A stretch of DNA of 64,000 nt from Mesorhizobium loti R88b (GTDB lineage: Bacteria; Pseudomonadota; Alphaproteobacteria; Rhizobiales; Rhizobiaceae). Positions 36,127 to 43,739 of the stretch are shown here, in pieces (position 1 is the stretch's first letter; the number at the start of each line of letters is the position of its first letter). The notes below the pieces were generated by a model, which saw nothing but the letters and a program-made list of their open reading frames with translations, was not told where the DNA came from and ran no database searches. The position numbers and the translations under genes are program-made. The stretch is from contig NZ_CP033367.1 of assembly GCF_013170845.1 (NCBI RefSeq), forward strand, positions 1,612,001-1,676,000, in the 5' to 3' direction.

Positions 36127-36330
36127 ATGGCTACTACCGCAGCTCTGGTCTGGTATTTGGTAATCGCCGGCCCGCAGGGCGGCATGGTGGTGCTGCCCAG
36201 CACCTTCGACAAGCGCGAACAGTGCACCGCCGCCATCACCGAATATCAGAAGCAGCCGACACCCACTGGCTGGTCCATACAATGCGTACCCAGCGCCTCT
36301 CCCTTCACCGACAACGGATCAGCCGAATAG
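36127..36330 (+). CDS. Hypothetical protein
   Basis: A 67-residue protein with a hydrophobic N-terminus (TTAALVWYLVIAGPQGGMVVLPSTF) and two cysteines that could pair (REQCTAAI...SIQCVPSASPF). A GAGGAG ribosome site 6-7 bases upstream supports the start. It could be a small exported or membrane-linked protein. No family is recognised. Confidence 0.55.
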   Translation: MATTAALVWYLVIAGPQGGMVVLPSTFDKREQCTAAITEYQKQPTPTGWSIQCVPSASPFTDNGSAE

Positions 36331-36486
36331 GCTGCGTTGTCGCTTACCGGCTTACCGTAGCGGCTAAACCCGCTGCCTACGTTGAGCGGGCAGCGGGCCT
36401 TTTGTTTCGGCGGGTGGAGGCCACCGGGCTGCAAATGTGCCGTTCGCTGCCGATGGATGGTTAGCTGGCGCTGCCAGTAACAGCCA

Positions 36487-36502
36487 CTTACGAATCCGTA
36501 AG
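36487..36502. promoter_or_regulatory. Dyad CTTACGAATCCGTAAG, copy 1
   Basis: A 16 bp inverted repeat (CTTACG AATC CGTAAG), 46 bp before the 28-residue membrane peptide. An identical copy lies at 38164-38179 and a variant at 40430-40445. Confidence 0.5.
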
Positions 36503-36547
36503 GAACTCAAGCGCGGCCCTTGTTTCAGGGCGTGCTAAATTAGGCCG

Positions 36548-36634
36548 ATGAGGCTCCTGCTTATCGCTTTTGGCGTTCTGTTTTTTATGGCGCTTGCCTT
36601 TTGGCTGACAGTCAGTTTGATCCAAGGGACGTGA
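36548..36634 (+). CDS. Possible 28-residue membrane peptide
   Basis: MRLLLIAFGVLFFMALAFWL followed by TVSLIQGT is a single hydrophobic helix. The start follows no strong ribosome site, but a palindromic site lies 46 bp upstream. It may be a real membrane miniprotein; support is weak. Confidence 0.3.
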   Translation: MRLLLIAFGVLFFMALAFWLTVSLIQGT

Positions 36635-36814
36635 ACCCAAACGCGACGGGAGCAGGGCTTCCGCGATCACACCATATCCAAGGATAGCCTTCGGTATATT
36701 AGCATCTGCTTGCGGCGGACCTGATGTTCGCTTGGCCGGCGTCATCCCAAGCCCACCCCAACTGGCGCCGGCCATTTTCAAAGGAACATCCAGACGTCAG
36801 CGACGTTTGCGCGG

Positions 36815-36949
36815 ATGGCTCTCGTTACCGGCTTCGCATCTGCAGTGGTCGTTCTGTTTGTCGTCCTGCTGCTCACGCACGCAGCCCGAGACCTGCAAAG
36901 CTCGCCAATCTATCACAGGATATGTCGCCGACTGCGCCGAGCCCTTTAA
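36815..36949 (+). CDS. Possible small membrane protein
   Basis: A 44-residue frame with a clear hydrophobic helix (LVTGFASAVVVLFVVLLLTHA) and a basic tail (YHRICRRLRRAL). The pattern, hydrophobic helix then Arg-rich tail, is that of a single-pass miniprotein. Its stop overlaps the stop of the opposite-strand gene by 4 bases. Confidence 0.4.
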   Translation: MALVTGFASAVVVLFVVLLLTHAARDLQSSPIYHRICRRLRRAL

Positions 36950-37110
36950 CGCTTCTTCGGGTTCTGAGTGATTTCCTCTACCCGCACCTTGTCGCCGATC
37001 TCCTTGGCCATATCGAGCGCCTTCTGCTTGTCCTTGGTGGTCAGTACGGTCCGCCAGTTCGGCTTCTCGAAGACGCTGACGACGTAGGTCGTTGCAGGCT
37101 TGTCGGTCAT
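36946..37110 (-). CDS. Conserved small protein
   Basis: A 54-residue protein (MTDKPATTYVVSVFEKPNWR, TVLTTKDKQKALDMAKEIGD, KVRVEEITQNPKKR). The strand-helix-strand order, codon choice and lack of rare codons look like a real gene. The function is unknown. It is convergent with the possible membrane miniprotein on the plus strand. Confidence 0.6.
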   Translation of the reverse strand: MTDKPATTYVVSVFEKPNWRTVLTTKDKQKALDMAKEIGDKVRVEEITQNPKKR

Positions 37111-37206
37111 TAAACGGGCGGTCCGGTATGGGCTGTCTGTCCGGCAAGGTATTGAAGTGGGCCACGCATTCGACGGCCATAAATGACGAGGCGTAGCTCC
37201 GGCGCG

Positions 37207-37587
37207 CTAACTTATTCGACCCTCTCGCTCCAAATGCCTAATTAGCAAGGCCATGTTCCGCCGATTGGCGCGCCAGAACACATCAAACGCGTCTCCGGCG
37301 ATCGGTATCGAACCGATCACACCTTCGATAACGACGTTCGCTATCATTCGGATGAGGACGCCGACGGGCACGCCAATTCGAAAAGCCTCGACCACGATTA
37401 TGCTCGAAAGGGCAACGCCTGCCCAATCTCCCACCACGGGAATCAGACCCAGCACGGCATCAACGCCGAAGCGGACTTTGGTGCCAGGAATAGCGAAAGC
37501 TACGTCTAGCAGGCGAGACAGGCGATCTAGCCTACCAACACGTGCGCGCAGATCGCTCGCGTCGCCTATTAGTCCACGATGCTGCAT
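37207..37587 (-). CDS. DUF4112 membrane protein
   Basis: A 126-residue protein: LDRLSRLLDVAFAIPGTKVRFGVDAVLGLIPVVGDWAGVALSSIIVVEAFRIGVPVGVLIRMIANVVIEGVIGSIPIAGDAFDVFWRANRRNMALLIRH. This is a clear DUF4112 match with two hydrophobic hairpins each ending in a IP(V/I)(V/A)GD motif. I chose ATG 37587 (MQHRGLIGDASDL), where family-like sequence begins. The function is unknown; such proteins occur widely in Proteobacteria. Confidence 0.85.
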   Translation of the reverse strand: MQHRGLIGDASDLRARVGRLDRLSRLLDVAFAIPGTKVRFGVDAVLGLIPVVGDWAGVALSSIIVVEAFRIGVPVGVLIRMIANVVIEGVIGSIPIAGDAFDVFWRANRRNMALLIRHLEREGRIS

Positions 37588-37649
37588 GTGCCATTTCCGT
37601 GGTGTCCGAAGGCGGGCAGCGTGCCCCGCCTTCGACGCTCGGCCTAGAT

Positions 37650-37937
37650 TCAGCCGCCCATCATCTTTGCCATCGTGCAGAAATCTGAGTGCGACTTGTT
37701 GAGTGTGGTATCGCCGCAGTCTTTCAACACCGCCTTCTGTTCCTCGGGTTTCATGGCCATCCATGAGGTCTTGAAGTCAGCCTGCGACTTCATCGTCTTC
37801 ATGCCGGCATCCGTGAAGAATGGCGACATTTTCGCCGGATCATCGAGCGCGGATGTCCCGGTGCTGCTGCCCGCAAGCGCCGAGCCGGTCATCATTGCAA
37901 GCGCCATCGCGCCCATCGTGAGCATCTTGAAATTCAT
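37650..37937 (-). CDS. Small exported protein
   Basis: A 95-residue protein with a signal peptide (NFKMLTMGAMALAMMTGSALA) and a mature part of about 70 residues (SSTGTSALDDPAKMSPFFTD, KSQADFKTSWMAMKPEEQKAVLKDC...CTMAKMMGG) with two cysteines. AGGAGGA upstream fixes ATG 37937. Related short exported proteins are common in rhizobia; no function is known. Confidence 0.8.
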   Translation of the reverse strand: MNFKMLTMGAMALAMMTGSALAGSSTGTSALDDPAKMSPFFTDAGMKTMKSQADFKTSWMAMKPEEQKAVLKDCGDTTLNKSHSDFCTMAKMMGG

Positions 37938-38163
37938 AGAATATTCCTCCTGTTGAAGGCTGCTCAGATAGCAGCTTGTTCCCTCAACTCCGTTCTGGAT
38001 AAAAAGTTTCGCCCGCAATGTCGTCCTTTCGACGTTGGCTTGAAGGGCTCGCCTCACTAGCCTCGTTACGGGTTGCCATCTGCAGCGGCGGGCGCCCCTA
38101 GGGATTGTCGGGACTTCGTGGATATTGTTTTGCGCCCCCTGCCGGGTTAGCGGAGGCAGACCC

Positions 38164-38179
38164 CTTACGAATCCGTAAG
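38164..38179. promoter_or_regulatory. Dyad CTTACGAATCCGTAAG, copy 2
   Basis: Identical to 36487-36502. It lies 36 bp before the start of the small protein at 38215, a usual place for an operator. Confidence 0.5.
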
Positions 38180-38214
38180 TCGTACTTTTCAGCCCGTCCT
38201 ACTATGGGTGGCAC

Positions 38215-38415
38215 ATGAACAAACATCCCGCCGTGGAAGCCGATCCAGCCAACCGACCTTACGAGGTTGAAGCGTTCGCCGAGAAGCATGGGCTAACGTT
38301 GAAGGCGGCTGACGTGATCTTGCTTGCGAACGGGCCATCGCGTGTCGCCTGCGACGCCGCAGCGAAGGCATTCCTCGCTGCGGTGGCAGGACGGTCCCAG
38401 TTCAAGGCCGACTGA
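38215..38415 (+). CDS. DUF3606-like small protein
   Basis: A 66-residue protein: YEVEAFAEKHGLTLKAADVILLANGPSRVACDAAAKAFLAAVAGR. The spacing of the conserved K-x-G-L-T-x-x-x-A and N-G-x-S-R recalls DUF3606 of Rhizobiales. The role is unknown. A palindromic site lies upstream. Confidence 0.65.
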   Translation: MNKHPAVEADPANRPYEVEAFAEKHGLTLKAADVILLANGPSRVACDAAAKAFLAAVAGRSQFKAD

Positions 38416-38765
38416 CGCCTAACAGCCATCAACCTGTGCCGCCTCTGGATTTGCTGCTTTCGCGCTCACGACAATGACCCGCCCAATCTAGGAAAACAAT
38501 CGCATTGAGCGCGGTTTCATAAACGCTGCCGCGTCCTCGGCGGGGTTGGTTGCGGGGATCTTGATGCTTGCGCATTGTGGATTCGGGGAGCATTCGCGTT
38601 CCCACGGTTGGTCCCACGCTAACTCCAACGTCGCGCTATCGGCGGGTGTGCTTTTAAAAGCCGTGTCGAGGCGAGCTTCAATCCGGAGGCATCCGCGACA
38701 CCAAGCCAATGCACAGAGTGCCGGGCCAAGGTTTGGCCTGGGCATTTTCCAAATGGAGATTTCAA
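38416..38765. other. Intergenic, no supported gene
   Basis: A frame on the minus strand (38488-38745) is open and gives a mixed sequence, but without a ribosome site and with composition like chance, so it is not called. Confidence 0.3.
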
Positions 38766-39218
38766 ATGTTCAAATTCACTTCGGCCGTGCTGCTTCTGTT
38801 GGTCAGCACGGCGCCGTTGCTCGCCGACGATATGCCGGTCAACGCCGACGCGATCAAATGGGGTCCGGTTCCGCCATTTCTCCCGGCAGGCGCAAAAATG
38901 GCGGTGATCGCCGGAGACCCGTCGAAAGACGGAATCTTTGTTCTTAGGCTGCAAATGCCAGCTAACTACAAGATTCCCGCTCACAACCATCCGACTTCGG
39001 AATATGTCACGGTGCTGTCCGGAGATTTTAACATTGGCATGGGCGACAAGCTTGATGAGGCAAAGGGCATGCACCTGACGGCGGGCGGATTTGGCGTTGC
39101 GCCGGCTCAGATGAACCACTTTGCCTGGACGACCAGCGCGACGATTGTCCAGGTCCACGGCGAAGGTCCGTTTGCGATCACATATGTCAATCCGGCGGAT
39201 GACCCGAGCAAGAAATGA
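38766..39218 (+). CDS. Exported cupin-domain protein
   Basis: A 150-residue protein with a signal peptide (FKFTSAVLLLLVSTAPLLA). The cupin core has KIPAHNHPTSEYVTVLSGDFNIGMGD, with the metal-binding H-x-H and E of motif 1, and a second motif with NHFAWTTSATIVQVHGEGPF. GGAG at about 38755 supports ATG 38766. It likely folds as a periplasmic metal-binding cupin; the substrate is unknown. Confidence 0.82.
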   Translation: MFKFTSAVLLLLVSTAPLLADDMPVNADAIKWGPVPPFLPAGAKMAVIAGDPSKDGIFVLRLQMPANYKIPAHNHPTSEYVTVLSGDFNIGMGDKLDEAKGMHLTAGGFGVAPAQMNHFAWTTSATIVQVHGEGPFAITYVNPADDPSKK

Positions 39219-39415
39219 TCTGCCGTTGTCCAAATAGGCAGCAAGGTCAAAGGCGCGCTGTCCCAGGACCGGACACCGCATCTTCTGGACCCTAGCGCGG
39301 TCGATGGCTTCGCTTTCAGATCCAAGTGCAGCGCGACGATATCGCTAGGAGCTAAGTTCTAGCTTTTCAGCGATCGATTGTTTCGGACTGTCGCGATACT
39401 GGGCGGCGCAAACAA

Positions 39416-39747
39416 ATGAGGCTAAGCCTCAGTTTTCTGGCTTTACTATTCCTCGTCGCATGTGATGCAGGCGGCAGTAATTCGGCCTCGCGCATAGTCG
39501 CTGCATGCCTGCTTCCATACTCTCAAACGGCAACCTGCGGCGACAACACCGAATATTCTGTCGACAAATTCACGTCAATTGGCGCTGCGAGAAGCCTGGT
39601 CCGAACGGCCTTGATGTCTGGAAAATGGAAGACGGGATATATTCAGAAACCTATATCGGAACTGGGATCTCGCTTAGCTCGTCTGAATTCGAATATTACC
39701 TCTATGAGATAGGATTTCATGCGCCGGCGGATGGTTTCAAGCCCTAG
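39416..39747 (+). pseudogene. Frameshifted lipoprotein gene
   Basis: ATG 39416 starts a lipoprotein signal (SLSFLALLFLVACDAGG) and reads CGDNTEYSVDKFTSIGAAR before losing protein-like character and stopping at 39712. In another frame the sequence from about 39600 reads GPNGLDVWKMEDGIYSETYI, GTGISLSSSEFEYYLYEIGF and HAPADGFKP, stop 39745-39747, which looks like the proper C-terminus. A single frameshift near 39575-39605 would join them. It may be a real mutation or a sequence error. Confidence 0.5.
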
Positions 39748-39763
39748 CGCCTAGCTGTTCCTT

Positions 39764-40450
39764 TCAGCCTTGACTGTCCTGTCGCCCCGAACTCCCGTCG
39801 GGCTCCAGTGCGTCTAGGAAATGCTCTGCATTCATCGCCGTCAAAATCGCGACGCGTTCGCCGATCAGATCGTCGCTCCATTCCCACCATTCTAATGCCT
39901 GCAGGCGCTCGATCACGTCAGGCGCAAATCTGTAGCGAATGACGCGAGCAGGATTGCCGACCGCGACAGCGTAAGCGGGAATGTTCCTAGTGACGATGCT
40001 GCCGGCACCGATCACCGCTCCGTTGCCGATCGTAACGCCGCCAAGAATGATAGAGCGAGCGCCAAACCATACGTCATGGCCGACCGTGGTAGGTCCTTTG
40101 CTGAAGGCTTCAGCGCCATTGCGGATCTTTCCGTCAACGAGTCGAAGCGGATAGCTGCTCACTGTGTCGATGCGGTGTTCGGCCGCGCCGAGAAAGAGCA
40201 CACCCGGGCCAACCGAGCAGAACGACCCTATTCGTATTGGCGATTTCTCGTGCGCACCCCAAAAGGAGGTTTTCACGAGCCCGTAGGTATGACGACCGAT
40301 CTCGACACCGGGCAGCGGCGGCAAGGGATTCTTCTTCAGCCCCAGTTTTATGCGAAGCCCTCTTAGCAGTCCCACCGGCTTTCCTCCCAGAACTTGCCCT
40401 GTGATAAGAGCCTGGAAAGCATTAAGCGACTTACAGATTTGTAAGGGCAT
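39764..40450 (-). CDS. CatB-like hexapeptide acetyltransferase
   Basis: A 228-residue left-handed beta-helix protein. It has GSFCSVGPGVLFLGAAEHRIDTVSSYPLRL (with the catalytic histidine region of xenobiotic acetyltransferases), TTVGHDVWFGARSIILGGVTIGNGAVIGAGSIVTRNIPAYAVAVGNPARVIRYRF, then a helical tail WWEWSDDLI. These fit the CatB/Vat O-acetyltransferase group, which can inactivate chloramphenicol or streptogramins or acetylate polysaccharides; from context a surface-sugar role is as likely. A palindrome variant lies across its first codons. Confidence 0.88.
   Translation of the reverse strand: MPLQICKSLNAFQALITGQVLGGKPVGLLRGLRIKLGLKKNPLPPLPGVEIGRHTYGLVKTSFWGAHEKSPIRIGSFCSVGPGVLFLGAAEHRIDTVSSYPLRLVDGKIRNGAEAFSKGPTTVGHDVWFGARSIILGGVTIGNGAVIGAGSIVTRNIPAYAVAVGNPARVIRYRFAPDVIERLQALEWWEWSDDLIGERVAILTAMNAEHFLDALEPDGSSGRQDSQG
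40430..40445. promoter_or_regulatory. Dyad CTTACAGATTTGTAAG, variant copy 3
   Basis: Same outer arms as copies 1 and 2 (CTTAC...GTAAG) with changed centre. It overlaps codons 3-7 of the acetyltransferase gene, so it may be chance. Confidence 0.3.
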
Positions 40451-40769
40451 TGGAGCGGCCTAAATGCATTTGCCTTTGACATTGCTACGTGAACTTCGGC
40501 GTGATCTCGCTCCGCCATGTCCTCTCATCGGTCGGCTTGATCTGAGCCAATCCAGTCGCGCCAATGGGTAGGCAGGACATAAACACGAACTCCGGTAACG
40601 GCATCCTTCCACCCTGTCGAAGTCCTTTCGCAGGGAAATGCGAGCGGGTGCGTGCCTTCCTCGTCCAGAACGGCGAGTTCCAAACTGCGGAAGAATGGTG
40701 CGCTGAAGATCGACTGCCAGATCGAGCCACTATCCGCCCCACGCCATGCGCCGGATTTGACTGAAGTCC
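40451..40769. other. Intergenic, no supported gene
   Basis: Short open frames exist on both strands here but none has a ribosome site or clear protein-like composition. It may hold an eroded gene. Confidence 0.3.
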
Positions 40770-41063
40770 CTAGGAACCGCGCTCGAACGTCGGCTTCCAG
40801 TCGCGGTTGCGCTTAGCGTTGAGGCCTTCGTAGTCAGGGATGCACGTGAAAAACACTGGGCGCCGTTCGCGGCCGGCGTCCTTGCAATCCGAGCAGGCAA
40901 AGAGTCCGACGAGATCCTGGTGCATGGCGCCGTGGCCAGGACCGAGCCTGTCGATCAGCGCCTGGATATCGAGCTTGGTCGACCTACCGCAAGCGGGATG
41001 AGAGCAGTTGACGTGAACGCTTTCGCGGGCGGCAAGGGTGTCGGCAAGGGTCGTTGGGGACAT
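40770..41063 (-). CDS. Cysteine-rich small protein
   Basis: A 97-residue protein with two cysteine pairs: VNCSHPACGRSTKLDIQALIDRLGPGHGAMHQDLVGLFACSDCKDAGRERRPVFFTCIPDYEG. The spacing CxxxxC...CxxC suggests a zinc ribbon. GGAG about 9 bases upstream supports ATG 41063. Similar short zinc-ribbon proteins are frequent on rhizobial mobile elements. Confidence 0.65.
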   Translation of the reverse strand: MSPTTLADTLAARESVHVNCSHPACGRSTKLDIQALIDRLGPGHGAMHQDLVGLFACSDCKDAGRERRPVFFTCIPDYEGLNAKRNRDWKPTFERGS

Positions 41064-41200
41064 GGCGATCTCCGTTTGAGGGGTTCGCCGCAACGAAGGA
41101 ATATATTCCTGACCCTGATCTCGGTGGCAAGGGCTATTCAGGCAGGCCGGGGTCGTGATGCACAATTGCTGTCGCTAAAAAGAGCGGGCTGGAGCATTCC

Positions 41201-41872
41201 CTATGCGGGAGGTGTCGCTACCGGCGGGACCTTGATCCCCTCCATCACTAGGTAATTCAGAGCGGTAACAGCTATGCCGGCAATAGCGCTCAATATGTAA
41301 ATAGCACCGCTCATAAACATCGTTGTAATATTGTCCTTGTCCAGTATCCCCATACGAACTGCGGCGTAAAAGATATTGAACACGATTGGCAGCGCAATTC
41401 CAAACGTTGCAAGAGTGAACAACGTAAAGTGCTTCAGTACCCTTGCTTCGATTTCCCCGAACCGCACATTCCATATCAAAATGGCGCACACGATCGATAC
41501 AAAGGCAAAAGGAATGTTTATCACCGCTTGCCACCACAAAGGGACTAACAAGTCGCCCCCCAAATAATTTGGTAGCGAAAGAGCGCCAAAAAAAGACACC
41601 GATATTCCATACAACCAGCCCCGCCTCCAGGTGAAGTTAGATGAATCCCAAACGAGATACGCCCAAGTCGCCGCAACGGTAAAATAGAGCGCCAGAGCGG
41701 CGTCCCTCCGAAGCTCTTTCGGGTTTATGATGTCGACACCAGGAATATTCGGAGGATCCGGCAGCAGAGCGTTGATCGCAGTGAATGCAACTAGAACACC
41801 CACCAGAGACGCTAGCGCAATTAGGAAAGCGCCAACCGCCAAAATGATGCGCTCTTCGGCAGTTTTTCCCAT
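41201..41872 (-). CDS. Integral membrane protein
   Basis: A 223-residue protein with about six transmembrane segments (IILAVGAFLIALASLVGVLVAF, LALYFTVAATWAYLVW, GISVSFFGALSL, VINIPFAFVSIVCAILIW, LFTLATFGIALPIVFNIFY, MSGAIYILSAIAGIAVTAL). I recognise no family. It stands alone on the minus strand. Confidence 0.7.
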   Translation of the reverse strand: MGKTAEERIILAVGAFLIALASLVGVLVAFTAINALLPDPPNIPGVDIINPKELRRDAALALYFTVAATWAYLVWDSSNFTWRRGWLYGISVSFFGALSLPNYLGGDLLVPLWWQAVINIPFAFVSIVCAILIWNVRFGEIEARVLKHFTLFTLATFGIALPIVFNIFYAAVRMGILDKDNITTMFMSGAIYILSAIAGIAVTALNYLVMEGIKVPPVATPPA

Positions 41873-41983
41873 AGCTGTGCCGCCCTTCGCATAGGGTTAA
41901 TTTCTTACCATATTTAACTTTAGCACGAAACCACTGGAGGCCCGTGTGAGCCAAGAGATATTGAGCCTAAAACGTAGGAGATC

Positions 41984-42388
41984 TCACTTCGTCGGCGCGA
42001 CGGGCTGTATTGATGCGTCGGGGTGGTTGGGCTTGCAGGCCTCGGCTATCTGCTGCTGCAGCTTTAGTACCGAGGCCTTGTTCGCTTCGCATTGGCGTCG
42101 TTGGGCATCCTTCTCCATTTCGCAAACGGCCCTGTTGCTGTCATAAATAGCATTCTGGCTCGACTTTGCCTTTTCGCACAACGGATCGTCGAACCTCCCA
42201 AGGCAGTTGCCAAGTAGGGTCGCTACACATCGCGTACAGTCCCTCGTGTCTTGCGGCTGCGTGCAATCTTGCTTGGGATCGCAATTCGGAATCTCAAGAG
42301 TGAAGCCGCATGCGATGGTTGGGTCGGACCAAGCCGGGTGGGCACTGAATAACAAGAGCGTGCAGAGAATTGCTAGGCACCGAATCAT
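41984..42388 (-). CDS. Cysteine-rich exported protein
   Basis: A 134-residue protein with a signal peptide (IRCLAILCTLLLFSAHPAWS) and many cysteines (CGFTLEIPNCDPKQDCTQPQDTRDCTRCVATLLGNCLG...CEKA...CEMEKDAQRRQCEANKA), likely forming several disulfides, with a helical end. Its start overlaps the previous gene's stop by 4 bases. The family is unknown. Confidence 0.65.
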   Translation of the reverse strand: MIRCLAILCTLLLFSAHPAWSDPTIACGFTLEIPNCDPKQDCTQPQDTRDCTRCVATLLGNCLGRFDDPLCEKAKSSQNAIYDSNRAVCEMEKDAQRRQCEANKASVLKLQQQIAEACKPNHPDASIQPVAPTK

Positions 42389-42960
42389 GGTTGCGACTTG
42401 GCTCCGAGCATGGGCGCCACAGAAATGCAGTTGCTCGCCAAATTTGCGATCTCAGCCTGCAGCCGTTGGTCCTCAGTCCTCTGCTGATCTGTAAGGTCTG
42501 TTATCTGGTCGTTTAATTCGTTTATCGAGGCTAAGGTTTCCTTGGAGGTATCGCCGCGCAAGATCAAAAGCCTGATCTGATTGTTGCGAGCGTCGATTTT
42601 TGTCGCATACTCGCCCATCTGAATGGGCTCCAAGGCATTCTTGATATTGGTCTGGGTTCGGCAGTCGAGGTAGTGCACCTCCGACTGCGTCGCATATGTG
42701 GCTTCCACCCTAGCAACAACCCAAGCGACCGCTCCCGACACGGTTACAACGATTGTGATCAGAATACCGATAATCTCACGGTACGGCTTCGACCACTCTA
42801 GGAGAGCCGCTAAACGACCCCTTCGCAATGCTATGGGTGCGGGCGCAACACGCTCACGTGCTTCTCCTCCGGCGGCTTTGATGCGAGGTGTTGCAGCGGT
42901 TCCTCTCCCTTGCCTCCCTGTCTTTGGCACTGCGAATAACTCCAGTCCGCGCGGAAGCAA
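42385..42960 (-). CDS. Membrane-anchored coiled-coil protein
   Basis: A 191-residue protein with a basic N-terminus, one TM segment (IIGILITIVVTVSGAVAWVVARV) near residues 63-83 and an outside part with a coiled coil (RNNQIRLLILRGDTSKETLASINELNDQITDLTDQQRTEDQRLQAEIANL). It overlaps the exported cysteine-rich protein gene (ATGA), and the two may act together at the envelope. The build recalls phage spanin or holin-associated proteins, but this is not shown. Confidence 0.65.
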   Translation of the reverse strand: MLPRGLELFAVPKTGRQGRGTAATPRIKAAGGEARERVAPAPIALRRGRLAALLEWSKPYREIIGILITIVVTVSGAVAWVVARVEATYATQSEVHYLDCRTQTNIKNALEPIQMGEYATKIDARNNQIRLLILRGDTSKETLASINELNDQITDLTDQQRTEDQRLQAEIANLASNCISVAPMLGAKSQP

Positions 42961-43096
42961 TTCACTCAGATTTTACTGGCTTATAGCTTAAATTGGGCTC
43001 GTGGTCATCAGAATACAAGTTGACGCATAACCTGCGGTGCCTTGCACATTGTCGACTCATACGCGATTGTGTCGGCGCCTTGGGGAGGGGTGGGGG

Positions 43097-43567
43097 ATGA
43101 ATCGAATTATCATGTTGACCGCGTGTCTGGCGTTGGCTGGATGCGCGTCGGCCAATACAGTCCAGACTTCGAAAAACACCGCAGTGGTACAGTCATCGGC
43201 TGCGCCTGCATGCGGTGAGATCGGCGCTGCCAAGGTTGCCCAAAAACAGGCTGCTGTCGCCACTCTTAAGGCCGGCTACGACAGCTACATCATTGTCGAT
43301 GCAGCCTCTCAAAACAACGTGCAGGTCGTACAGACACCAGGTACCTACAACACGACTGCCGTTGCAAATGGCAATTACGTGACAGCTACGACAACCTATC
43401 AGCCCGGCGTGCCGATCGTGATGGGGCACCACAACCAGGCGTTTGCCATTAGAATGTTCAAAAACGGCGAACCCGGCTCTGAAAACGCTCTGTCTGCTCG
43501 CGATGCGCTTGGGCCCGATTGGCAGAACAAAATGAAGCAGGTCACGCTGACGTGCTCGACTAGCTAG
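43097..43567 (+). CDS. Small lipoprotein
   Basis: A 156-residue protein with a lipoprotein signal ending LALAGCAS (lipobox AGC). The mature part has KVAQKQAAVATLKAGYDSYIIVDAASQNNVQVVQTPGTYN and a QPGVPIVMGHHNQAFAIRMFKNGEPGSENALSARDALGPDW segment. GGGG upstream of ATG 43097 supports the start. No family is recognised. Confidence 0.7.
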   Translation: MNRIIMLTACLALAGCASANTVQTSKNTAVVQSSAAPACGEIGAAKVAQKQAAVATLKAGYDSYIIVDAASQNNVQVVQTPGTYNTTAVANGNYVTATTTYQPGVPIVMGHHNQAFAIRMFKNGEPGSENALSARDALGPDWQNKMKQVTLTCSTS

Positions 43568-43739
43568 GATCTGCGTCAAGGGAGAAGACGGAAGAACCAA
43601 GACCAGATTTCGCCCAAGAGCCGTGACCCGAGGCGTGTTGCTGCTTGGGATCAAGGATGAGACCGATGCCGACGGGATCAAGGTTTCGGCGGGCTTGGTC
43701 TCCCGGTCTTACCTCGCGGCCGCCCGCAGCGATCCGTCA

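Noticed and set aside
36488..36781. 97-residue minus-strand frame
   Set aside because: It overlaps the possible membrane peptide on the other strand, has no ribosome site and looks random.
40564..40764. 66-residue plus-strand frame
   Set aside because: Open by chance; there is no ribosome site and the sequence has no clear secondary-structure pattern.
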